Source: Planctomycetes bacterium GWF2_41_51 | GTDB taxonomy: Bacteria; Planctomycetota; Phycisphaerae; Sedimentisphaerales; UBA12454 | Length of the DNA stretch: 46,556 nt | Direction: 5' to 3' | Assembly: GCA_001825665.1 (NCBI GenBank) | Contig: MHXZ01000071.1 | Coordinates: 1 to 46,556 of the forward strand | Shown here: positions 32,469 through 41,600 of the stretch, in pieces | Position numbering within the stretch: position 1 is the stretch's first letter | Layout of the letters: every line of letters begins with the position of its first letter | Notes under the pieces: generated by a model | Told to the model about the DNA's origin: nothing | Databases searched by the model: none | What the model saw: only the letters and a program-made list of their open reading frames with translations | Program-made: the position numbers and the translations under genes

Positions 32469-34408
32469 TGGCAAATTCAGGCGCAATAAAAGCTGGAGCA
32501 GCTTACGTTCAAATCTTCGCAGATAAAAGTCCATTGATGCGGGGCCTGCGCGCGGCCCAGGTAAGTTTAAGAGCCTGGGGTAATACAATCTCGTCATTTG
32601 GCAGAAAAATGATCGCTGTCGGCAGTGCTGCTATCGCCCCGCTGGTTGGTGCAGCAAAGTATTTTTCTACGTACGGAGATAATATTGCAAAGATGTCGAG
32701 AAGGACTGGTATTGCTGTTGAATCTCTTAGCGCACTTGGATTTGCAGCAGAGCAGGAAGGAAGCAGCCTGGAAACAGTCGAAAAAGGAATCCGCAGGATG
32801 CAGCAGAGTATTCTCGATGCGAATATGGGATTAAAAACGGCAACTGATATTTACGGCCAGCTTGGATTAAGTGCAAAATCTTTCGAAGGTTTAAACCCCG
32901 AAGAGCAGTTCCGTCTTTTGGCCGATAGCCTCAGTCAAATAGAAGATCCATCAAAGCGAGCAGCAATTGCGATGCGAATATTCGGCAGAAGTGGAACTGC
33001 CCTACTGCCTCTATTTGAACGCGGAGCGGCCGGGATGGATGAATTAATGAAAGAAGCTAAAGAGCTTGGTCTTGTCTTATCGAGCGAAGATGCCGCATCA
33101 GCGGAAGAACTTAATGATGCATTAAATCGTATGTGGCGAACAATTAAGATGTCATATGCTAACCTTGGCGCAGCTATCGCTCCAATTATAACAGATTTAT
33201 CTAATAAAATTGCGTTAGTTATAGCAAAAACATCAAACTGGATTAAAGAAAACCGTAGTGTAATTCATATGACCCTGTGGCTTGGCGCAGCTCTTGTATC
33301 CGCCGGAGGCGCTTTTGTCGTCTTTGGAAACGCTCTAAAGTTTGCAGGTAGTATTTTCGGTACAATAAGCAGCTGCTTTGCACTTATAAAAACTGCCCTG
33401 CTATGGATTTTATCACCGCTTGGGATGGTAATTACCGCAGTAACTGCTGCAACGGCTGCATTTTTATATTTCACAGGATATGGCGGCGGGCTTATGCAAT
33501 GGCTTGGCAGATGTTTCAATTCATTAAAGGAAGATGTAATACTCGCATTTGATGGAATATCAAAGGCTCTTGCCAAAGGAGATTTAGGATTGGCGGCTCG
33601 AATTGCCTGGCTTCTTGTAAAGCTTGAATGGCTAAAAGCAAAACAGTGGCTTCTTGAAATCTGGTATTCAGTGAAACTCAAAGTCCTGGAATACTGGTAT
33701 TCGGCAATTCACGGAATAGTTGATAGTTTTAACATTGCTGTTTATGGAATACAGAGCAGCAGGATTGACACCGTTGCCCTGCTGAAAACTGCATGGGCAG
33801 GTTTCAAACAGTATTATGGCAGTATAGTCGATTGGCTTGCCAAAAAAATGCTTAGAATATGGATATGGTGGAAGAAACTTATTGATCCAACTTTTGATGC
33901 TGATTTTGCCAAGCAATCTATCGATGACCAGTTTGAAAGCGATAGAAAAGAGCGGCAAGAGCAGACCAATAAGGATATGCAGGAAATTGAAAAGGATAGA
34001 ACTGAAAAACGCAGTGAAGTTGAAAAACAGCTTAATGCTCAGCTTCTCGCATCCCGGCAATTGCTTGACGAAGATATGCAAAAGCAAAATGATGAGGCTG
34101 AGGCCAAAAGTAAACAGATAGTCGATGAGCTTGCCAAAACAAAAAGAGAGTTCGATGATTCTATTGCCAGGGCCAATGAGCCTGTGCAGCCAAAACAGAT
34201 GGCTAAATTGCCATCTAACAAATGGCAGCTTGGATCATCAGCATTAGATAAGGTCTCGACAACTGGAACCTTCAGTGCATTTGGCTTATCGCAGCTTGGA
34301 GCAGGCGGCGTGATGCAGAAAATTGCGGATGCAACCATGCGCACAGCAGAGGCAACAGAAGATATAGCTGATAATACATCCGGCGGCGGCGCAGAGTTTG
34401 GGGACTGA
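32468..34408 (+). CDS. Tail tape measure protein
   Basis: The 646-residue protein starts with the typical IKAGAAYVQIFADKSPLMRGLRAA-type helical domain and LGFAAEQEGSSLETVEKGI. Hydrophobic segments follow (TLWLGAALVSAGGAFVVFGNAL and LLWILSPLGMVITAVTAATAA). A long Glu/Lys-rich coiled coil covers about 470-580 (EQTNKDMQEIEKDRTEKRSE). It sets tail length and helps DNA entry. The length predicts a short-to-medium siphophage tail. ATG overlaps the chaperone stop. Confidence 0.9.
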   Translation: MANSGAIKAGAAYVQIFADKSPLMRGLRAAQVSLRAWGNTISSFGRKMIAVGSAAIAPLVGAAKYFSTYGDNIAKMSRRTGIAVESLSALGFAAEQEGSSLETVEKGIRRMQQSILDANMGLKTATDIYGQLGLSAKSFEGLNPEEQFRLLADSLSQIEDPSKRAAIAMRIFGRSGTALLPLFERGAAGMDELMKEAKELGLVLSSEDAASAEELNDALNRMWRTIKMSYANLGAAIAPIITDLSNKIALVIAKTSNWIKENRSVIHMTLWLGAALVSAGGAFVVFGNALKFAGSIFGTISSCFALIKTALLWILSPLGMVITAVTAATAAFLYFTGYGGGLMQWLGRCFNSLKEDVILAFDGISKALAKGDLGLAARIAWLLVKLEWLKAKQWLLEIWYSVKLKVLEYWYSAIHGIVDSFNIAVYGIQSSRIDTVALLKTAWAGFKQYYGSIVDWLAKKMLRIWIWWKKLIDPTFDADFAKQSIDDQFESDRKERQEQTNKDMQEIEKDRTEKRSEVEKQLNAQLLASRQLLDEDMQKQNDEAEAKSKQIVDELAKTKREFDDSIARANEPVQPKQMAKLPSNKWQLGSSALDKVSTTGTFSAFGLSQLGAGGVMQKIADATMRTAEATEDIADNTSGGGAEFGD

Positions 34409-34410
34409 CA

Positions 34411-35205
34411 ATGGCAGATGAAATTACAGTAGCTGAGAGATGGTCGAGCAGGAAGACTGCAACAGGCAGCAGTAAAGGCAGCACTGTTGAATATATTATC
34501 CAGGGAACTGATGATGATATTGCTGCGTTGGAGGAACTTTTGTCAGCTTGTCCTGATACATGGAACGAAGTTCCGCGTTCAGGCAGAAGCGTCGAACAAA
34601 TCGCCGATAAAATCTGGATAGGCACTGTAACTTACGGCTACGGCAGTAAAAACACCAATGATATTGAGTACAACTTTGATACCGGCGGTGGGACGCAAAA
34701 GATTACTCAAACTATCTCACCTCTGACAGTTAGAGCATATGGTAATCAGCCACCTGATTTCAAAGGTGCAATAAATGTTGATGATAACAGTGTCAATGGC
34801 ATAGATATTATTGTCCCTGTATATAATTTCAGCGAGACAAGGCAGGTAAGCTCGAATTTGATAAATGATGGTTTTAAATCTGCAATATTTACTCTTGTCA
34901 GCAAAGTTAATAATGCCCCGTGGCATGGCTTTGCAGGAGGTGAAGTCTTATTTATGGGTGCATCAGGCTCAAGGCATAGCAGAACTGGTGATGTTGAATT
35001 AACTTATAAATTCGCTGCAAGCCCGAATAAATCCAATATAACGATAGGCAGCATATCTGGCATCGAGAAAAAAGGCTGGGAGTATCTATGGGTACGTTAT
35101 GAAAAAAGCACTGACCAGAATTGCCTGATTCAGGTTCCAAAATCGGTATATGTGCATCAGGTATATGAATCGGGCACTTTTACAGCTTTAGGACTGGGTA
35201 ACTGA
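34411..35205 (+). CDS. Tail protein after the tape measure, distal-tail candidate
   Basis: The 264-residue protein is not recognised at family level. It is beta-rich (STVEYIIQGTDDDIAALEELL, then IWIGTVTYGYGSKNTNDIEY). It starts two bases after the tape measure, the position of distal tail or hub-associated proteins. Asn/Ser-rich loops and GGEVLFMGASGSRHSRTGD suggest an oligomeric structural protein. Confidence 0.6.
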   Translation: MADEITVAERWSSRKTATGSSKGSTVEYIIQGTDDDIAALEELLSACPDTWNEVPRSGRSVEQIADKIWIGTVTYGYGSKNTNDIEYNFDTGGGTQKITQTISPLTVRAYGNQPPDFKGAINVDDNSVNGIDIIVPVYNFSETRQVSSNLINDGFKSAIFTLVSKVNNAPWHGFAGGEVLFMGASGSRHSRTGDVELTYKFAASPNKSNITIGSISGIEKKGWEYLWVRYEKSTDQNCLIQVPKSVYVHQVYESGTFTALGLGN

Positions 35206-35206
35206 T

Positions 35207-36043
35207 ATGGCTGATACATTTAAAAAAGTCCGCGACGGTGAAAAGTTAAAAATACCTGCCCGCACATACAACGCGATGGTTGATGCTGCTGCAGATTATC
35301 AAAATAGAAAAAATAAACTAACAACAGGTTCAGGTAATACACTTCCTGCAAATATGGTTTATATCAAAAATACAAGCGGTATTGATGTTGGCAGGTTCAA
35401 TATCCTTGGGATATCAGGCAGTGTAATTTCTGCAAGCAATCCAAACTTTTTAAATCAAATAATTCTTATTGGTACAAAGCCTTTATGGCCTAATCACAGT
35501 TTAAGCAGATTCGTTGTCACTGCTGAACCTATAAATAATAATAAAATAGGCCGTGCATATATATCGGGTTTAGTGCCTGTAAAAATCTATTTACCCAATC
35601 CTTATGATGATAGATATAATGGTTTTGCAGATATATACCCCGATGATGTAACAAGACTGAAAACTGCCATATCGCCGGGACCTGTTACTGTGATGTTCCT
35701 TGATTTTTTCAGCGGCCATGATGGAAGTCATAATTATTCGGCAGTTATAAAACTCAATTACTCTGAAAATCCTGTCAGGCGGGCAAGATGCATTGAAAAT
35801 GCGCCGGACTATGCTGTTATTGCGGCAAATCTTTACAAAAATGATGTAGAGCAGACATCGGGCAGTGAATCAGCAATAAGGGTGTATTGTAGCATTTTTG
35901 GGGGAGGATGGCGTTTGGATTCGGCTATGCCTAAACTTCAGACAGGCGATATTATATACGTCACAAATATCGATGGCAAATGGCGGTGTCTGACAACATT
36001 TATTCCTTATGTAAGCTGCGACTGCGATTCGGTGGAGATTTAG
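35207..36043 (+). CDS. Tail tip structural protein, unrecognised
   Basis: The 278-residue product starts with a helical FKKVRDGEKLKIPARTYNAMVDAA segment often seen at the start of phage tip proteins. It then becomes beta-rich (NFLNQIILIGTKPLWPNH, then YISGLVPVKIYL and GSHNYSAVIKLNYSE). The C-terminal part ends VSCDCDSVEI. No enzymatic motif is visible. It is one base after its neighbour, in the tail-tip cluster. Confidence 0.55.
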   Translation: MADTFKKVRDGEKLKIPARTYNAMVDAAADYQNRKNKLTTGSGNTLPANMVYIKNTSGIDVGRFNILGISGSVISASNPNFLNQIILIGTKPLWPNHSLSRFVVTAEPINNNKIGRAYISGLVPVKIYLPNPYDDRYNGFADIYPDDVTRLKTAISPGPVTVMFLDFFSGHDGSHNYSAVIKLNYSENPVRRARCIENAPDYAVIAANLYKNDVEQTSGSESAIRVYCSIFGGGWRLDSAMPKLQTGDIIYVTNIDGKWRCLTTFIPYVSCDCDSVEI

Positions 36044-36050
36044 TGAAAAG

Positions 36051-37571
36051 ATGTCAATCGGCAAATCCATACATGTTGATAAAGTCTCCGGTAAGGTAAA
36101 GTTCCTTGAATCACAAAATAAGGTTATAGCAACCTGCGGTTTCCCGCAAAGAATAACGCTGACATTTTCTGATATACACGAGGCAGGTTTTAGTTGCGGG
36201 TATACCTATGAAGATGATTGTGATACACCGCCGTGGGTAAATCCTAACAGAAAATTTATCTTAAATAAAACTGCTGATGCAGGTGGTGTTATTGCTTATG
36301 AATGTAATGATACAATTTTCAGAGTCAGATTTATAATGCAATATATAACTTATGATGGCAGCGGCTTTCGCAGATATGTCTGGGTTTACTTGTACCGGAA
36401 AACAGCTATAGCTTATTGTATATGCCCGCTATTTATGTCGGGATGGGAGCATATATGGCAGGATGAATTCAGTGACGAGTTTCAACCGATTACCGATAGT
36501 GCCTCTTTTATAGTTGGCAATACCGGTCTAAGTATTAATACAGGCGAGCAATACTTATGTATCAAACACAGAAGGGCCTGGTCAGATTATAAGGTATGGA
36601 GCGGTTACACTCCCTCCAATTGGCAGGACAATAAACAATATAATGTAGGAGAACTCGTTTGGGCAACAAATGGCGATATAGTTATCTGCAATACGCAGCA
36701 TACATCGACATTTTCGACACAACCGGTAACAGGTGAAAGCTGGACAGGTAAATGGCAGTGGGCGACATACAGCTATAGACATGGCGTTGATATTGTCACA
36801 GGGACAGATGGTAAAAAATATTATTGCAGAAGAATACATACTTCCGATCCGTCAAATAAACCGATTACCGGAGGAAGCTGGGGTTTATATTGGGGTAGTT
36901 GTCCTGCGGAATGGAATAGCAATACAACTTATACATCAGGCCAGGTTGCAATGTATGGTGATAATGTTGTTAGATCACGATACAACTATGTTAATAATAA
37001 AGGTCATACTCCTGATGTAGATAATGACAGTTGTCTTTATGACTATTGGTGGGAAGTTATATTTGACCATAATTTTACAAACTGGTCATCCGGCAGATTG
37101 TATTCAGGAGGAGGCGGTAACAGCAGAATAGTAGGTACTGATAATAAAGGTTATAAATGTATAAAGGCTCATCAGCCCCATGCGGACAATAGACCAATCA
37201 CAGGCAGTAGCTGGCAGGATTATTGGGAATTTGAATATAAAAAGAACACCCCTGAAATTGACCCTGACTGGAAAGAGTATTGGGCAAAGATAAAGTGCGA
37301 TACGCTTTTTCAGGAAGGCAGGTTTTTGGTAAATGAACAGATGGATGAATTCGTTACAGGACGGTGGGGCAAGGTTGAATTTTCAGCGGAAATACCGGAG
37401 TTTCTTGTGTGGCTGTGCGATTATGAATACAAGGTAGGCGATATGGTTGTCGGTGATGACCAGCAGGTTTATGCGTGCGAGATTGATCACACTTCGTTTT
37501 TTGACAATAAACCTGTAAGCGGAACAAGTTGGAATGATTATTGGATTTTAGCAGAATGTGCTGGAGGTTAG
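36051..37571 (+). CDS. Receptor-binding tail protein with repeated chitin-binding-like modules
   Basis: The 506-residue product has an N-terminal domain of about 170 residues, then four to five copies of a 40-55-residue module. Each module has the form W-x-x-x-x-x-Y-x-x-G-x-x-V, then a Tyr/Val-x-Cys strand, an HTS-type turn and KPITGSSWxxYW. Examples are YYCRRIHTSDPSNKPITGGS, YKCIKAHQPHADNRPITGSS and VYACEIDHTSFFDNKPVSGT. This resembles CBM5/12 carbohydrate-binding modules. Binding of host surface polysaccharide is inferred. It is the penultimate gene of the tail module. Confidence 0.75.
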   Translation: MSIGKSIHVDKVSGKVKFLESQNKVIATCGFPQRITLTFSDIHEAGFSCGYTYEDDCDTPPWVNPNRKFILNKTADAGGVIAYECNDTIFRVRFIMQYITYDGSGFRRYVWVYLYRKTAIAYCICPLFMSGWEHIWQDEFSDEFQPITDSASFIVGNTGLSINTGEQYLCIKHRRAWSDYKVWSGYTPSNWQDNKQYNVGELVWATNGDIVICNTQHTSTFSTQPVTGESWTGKWQWATYSYRHGVDIVTGTDGKKYYCRRIHTSDPSNKPITGGSWGLYWGSCPAEWNSNTTYTSGQVAMYGDNVVRSRYNYVNNKGHTPDVDNDSCLYDYWWEVIFDHNFTNWSSGRLYSGGGGNSRIVGTDNKGYKCIKAHQPHADNRPITGSSWQDYWEFEYKKNTPEIDPDWKEYWAKIKCDTLFQEGRFLVNEQMDEFVTGRWGKVEFSAEIPEFLVWLCDYEYKVGDMVVGDDQQVYACEIDHTSFFDNKPVSGTSWNDYWILAECAGG

Positions 37572-37575
37572 TAAT

Positions 37576-37950
37576 ATGGGCTGCTGCAATGGTAAAATAA
37601 AACAAGAGCTTGGCATAATTCCAAAGGTTAGAAAAATTAAAAATATTGCCGAAGGTTTTGCGAAACTTGCGGTAAGGAGAGCAGGCATAGATTTTAAATA
37701 TGCTAAAGAGAGATTTGCTATTTGTGAAAGCTGTGATAATATCACCTGTCTCAAAGAGAGTGAATTCTTAGCCTGGCTTGCTGAAAATAAGATTGAAGTT
37801 TTAAAGAATTTGGAGTCTTTGGAAAAATTGAGCGATTTACCAATCAAGCCGCACAGAGCTTTGACGCGGAGGTATTGCATAAAATGTAAGTGCAATATTA
37901 TGGCAAAAGTTCATAGCAAAGAAGAAAGGTGTCCGGAAAAAAAATGGTAA
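37576..37950 (+). CDS. Cys-rich zinc-binding protein at the end of the tail module
   Basis: The 124-residue product has Cys clusters ICESCDNITC and YCIKCKCNIMAK plus a final CPEKKW, which should bind one or two zinc ions. Proteins with this ending are frequent at the tail-fibre end of phage genomes. GGAGG lies 10 bp before ATG 37576; an earlier in-frame start at 37558 lacks one. It is the last phage gene, 8 bp before the tRNA-like remnant. Confidence 0.7.
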   Translation: MGCCNGKIKQELGIIPKVRKIKNIAEGFAKLAVRRAGIDFKYAKERFAICESCDNITCLKESEFLAWLAENKIEVLKNLESLEKLSDLPIKPHRALTRRYCIKCKCNIMAKVHSKEERCPEKKW

Positions 37951-38433
37951 AACTCTTGTGCAAGAGGTCGCAAGTTCGGGGTTTAATTCAATCGCTATCT
38001 TATGTGAGATTCTATAAAATTTGATGGCCAGGTAATCTCTGTATCTCGAAAGCATGTTTCAATTTCACGTTTGTCAATATAGGTTCTTCATCGAAAAAGG
38101 CCAAGGTATTTATCTATTGGCATTCGGATACTGACGAGATTGCCAAAGACAAAATAAATACAAAATTTCTATTGGTAAAATAGGCAAACTTCAAATGTCT
38201 AATCCATTGTTTTCACTTACATTTTTAACTTTTTGCTTTTCCAGTGCCATATTGTTGTCACCCATAGAAAAATTATCTGGATTTTTTTCTTGCATCTTGC
38301 TCATATAGTTTTTTAATATAATATAGACAATTGAATATCGATAATTGAAATCACTGAGATTTCATACGCTCCAAGAAAATTGCGAAGTCATGGCTTTGCG
38401 GCTGTGGAAAGTTCCAGAGTTGTATGAAAGGCT
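37951..38433. other. Intergenic stretch with gene remnants
   Basis: No intact gene is visible between the last tail gene and the structured region. It begins with the tRNA-Ala-like segment. Around 38085-38185 a short open stretch (KKAKVFIYWHSDTDEIAKDK) looks coding-like but has no start and stops early, so it may be debris. The remainder is AT-rich without clear signals. Confidence 0.4.
37959..37978 (+). other. Degenerate tRNA-Ala segment, possible relic attachment site
   Basis: TGCAAGAGGTCGCAAGTTCG matches the tRNA-Ala fragment at 46488-46507 at 18 of 20 positions, spanning anticodon arm, variable loop and T-stem. Similarity ends inside the T-loop. It lies 8 bp after the last tail gene, where a prophage boundary would be expected. 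Confidence 0.45.
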
Positions 38434-38520
38434 CGGTGCTATTTGTTTTTGCGCAGTAAGAAATCTGGGCAATGAAATAGCACCGTTTGCTTTTCCCGCT
38501 CTGGTAGGCTTTCGCAAGCC
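38434..38520 (+). ncRNA. Candidate structured RNA upstream of the YD-repeat gene
   Basis: A perfect 11-bp stem (CGGTGCTATTT with AAATAGCACCG) encloses a second stem (TTGCGCAG with CTGGGCAA, one G-G mismatch) and loop TAAGAAAT. A GGCTT-TCGC-AAGCC hairpin follows at 38507-38520. The element ends about 85 bp before the start codon of the giant gene. I do not recognise a riboswitch class. A 70-codon frame across it (38345-38557) has no family resemblance and is probably incidental. Confidence 0.45.
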
Positions 38521-38604
38521 GTCTTGGACGTGGTTTAGCGGCGGTGCTTTATGTTAAGTACGCCGGTAATATAAAGAGGAATTCATATACAGGAAGGAAT
38601 CGTT

Positions 38605-41600
38605 ATGAAGAAATTAAAAGCATTTCAGTTTGTGATCGTTTATCTAACAATTCTAACTTCAACTGTTTTTTCCGCAGTTTATTGGTGTCCTGATTTGACA
38701 GGAGAAGATGATTTCGTAAACTTTGCCGATTTTACAAAATTGGCAGAGAACTGGCAACAAAGCGGCTCTGGTTTAAACGGAGATTTTGACGGTAGCAGCA
38801 CGGTTGACATAAATGACCTCGCAACATTCGCAGGATATTGGCTTGACGAAATACATTGCGCTCAATACTATGAAGATACTTTACCTTACTTAACTTCATT
38901 TGAAGATTATCAGGGTTATACAACACCCCCAGACCCCTGCAATCTTAATGGTCAAATGGGCTGGCAAGTCGTTAGCGGAGATGTCTCAACAGATTATTGG
39001 TGGTTTTACAGGCCAGAGCCGGATGATTATTTTTATTATCAATATGTCATAATAGATAGCACTTCAACTATTGTAAAAAGTTTTGAAGATACTGGCAGCA
39101 ATCATGAATACATTCGATTCAATTTTATCCCTGCAAAAGACCAAAAAATCAACATATTGAATGGAAATAATATAGTTGCCTCGGTATGGTTTAATGCAAC
39201 AGACTGGAAGATTTATGTTCTTAATAACGGCTCTTATGTAAATACAAATGTTAATTATCAAAGTGTATATAATAATTGTTGGAGTAATTATGAGGATATG
39301 TATGAACAATATGCCCACGATTATTATAACACCTGGACAAATATTACATTTCAAATGAATTTCGGCAGCAATACATATAAGGTTTACTGGAATGGCGGCA
39401 CTAGCGACATAGCAAACAATGCACCTTTCAACACGAATTATGATACACTTACCGCCATAAAGATCGAGACGACGAGCGCAGATTGGGGTGTTCTTAATCG
39501 TGTTTCAATAAGCAGTCAAGCAGATACTGGTTTATCTCTAAACATTGAAAGTCCTTGTGCCTGCCATGATGATCTTGAATTGAAAGGCAGAGTTGCCATA
39601 AATGGAACAGCTTGGGGTGAAAATTTTGGCTGCTATGATGTTTATATTTGTCCAACTGACCTTGATACGCAGAGTTGGGATAATTGGACAAAAATATGTA
39701 CAGGTAACAAGATTATTCCAAGCACTAACTTGCTCGGATATTGGGACACATCAATTATACCTAATGGCACATATTTTATAGGTACTGTTCTTTTCGATGA
39801 TACTGGTTATGCTCCAAATGGATTTGAAATGATTTGGAAAACCATTTCAATCGGCGGCCAAACGGTGTACGAAGGTCCAGGATATTTCCCTGTACTCGGC
39901 GAACTGAAAGGTAATACATTTTATCATGAAGAAGAACCCGATATATCTGTTCAATGGCAGGGACAAATTCCATTTGAACTTAAAAGAAGTTTTAACAATA
40001 ATCGTAAACTTTATAACAAGCCTTTCCGATATGGATGGACACATAATTATCAAATAATCCTTCAGGAAGAGGCCGCATATAGTGCTGAAACAGAACAATC
40101 AGGCCCCTTTAGAGTAGCATCGTGGGATGCCAAGCTGCTTGGCATAGGTACTATCTGGGTTCAGAATCCTGATGGTTCAAGAAGATTATTCAGGCATACT
40201 TCCGGCCATGTTTCCAGCGGTCCTGTATATTATTATCCTTATCCCAATGATGGTTCTGGCGATTACATCAAGCGTTACAGCTATGATGATTGGGGAATTA
40301 TTTATGAAGTAAGTTATTATCTGGTAACACGTGATGGTACACAATATTACTTCTCTGATGACAGCCTCGATGTTCCTGCGTGGGGACCTTATGGTTCAAT
40401 AGGCTGGAGTGTCAAAGCTGGTGTCAGTTCAATATCTGACCGTTTTGGAAACGGCTTAGGCATAGGCTGGGACTATTATAAAACAGCAGTTACGAGTATT
40501 TCCGATGGCCGTTCGACAATTGAGTTTGATATTACCGATGGCTTCTATACTCAGGCAAGGCTCAGAGTTGGCGGAAATGTTTATAGAACGGTAAATTACG
40601 AATGGGACAATACCAATAAAATATTTATCGTTGCAAAAACAGGTTATGGCGTCAATGAAAACGGCGTGTACGATGGCAGTAATTTAAAAGAACACGAAAC
40701 AAATTATCAATATGAAGAATCATCAGGCGGCGGCTACAATTTAATTAAAATTGTTTATAGTAACGATTTAAACAACAAATCGATCGAAGTTAATTACGAT
40801 GGTTACAATAGAATTAGCACAAGAAAAGATTATGTTGAAACTGATAATTATCTGACAACAAATTACGATTATACTTTCTACCATCCATACCCTGGTAACA
40901 GGGAAATTTCATATCTGATTACAGAAGTTAATACGCCTTTCCAAACAAAGACAATCCTGCAAAATGAAAAAGGCAATATGCTCAAGCAGTGGACAATCCC
41001 TGTTGACGGCTCTGCTGTACTTGATGTCAATGCCTTATATGAGGACAATGGAAATCCATACAGACCTACAACGACAGTGGAGTTCTTTGATGGAAAAGAA
41101 AGGCAGACAGATAACAGTTACAATTCTTATGGCGATTTAACAAAACAGAAAGTCTATGTAGATGATGTAAATTATGTTGCTGCCGAATTTGAATATCATC
41201 CAAATTATCCTCTGCCAACACGGCAAACAAATTGGCAGGACATAAATGAGACAGGAGCTTTGGTTGAAAAGTTATCCGTTTATGGAGAAGCTGATGGTTC
41301 AGAAAATCAATCCGGCAAATATCTTGTAAAAGAGAAACAGCTTATTGCAGAAGACCCGAATGAATGGGCGACAACGAGCTATAAATATCTTTCTAATGGC
41401 CTTGTTATAAGGGAAACGGATGCCAATGGTTTTATTACATTCCATCAATACGACAACAATAATTATAGAAAACTTGTAAAGAAAGGCAAAACCGATTCCA
41501 ATGAACCTGTTCAGAGATTTTATAATGATGCATTAGGACAGGTGCGTCTTGTCGCAAACAGCCTCGGCGGAGTAATTTTAAGCGATTACGATGATTTTGG

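Noticed and set aside
38345..38557. 70-codon frame starting at TTG
   Set aside because: No ribosome-binding site, no recognisable protein, and the DNA is dominated by inverted repeats that suggest RNA structure.
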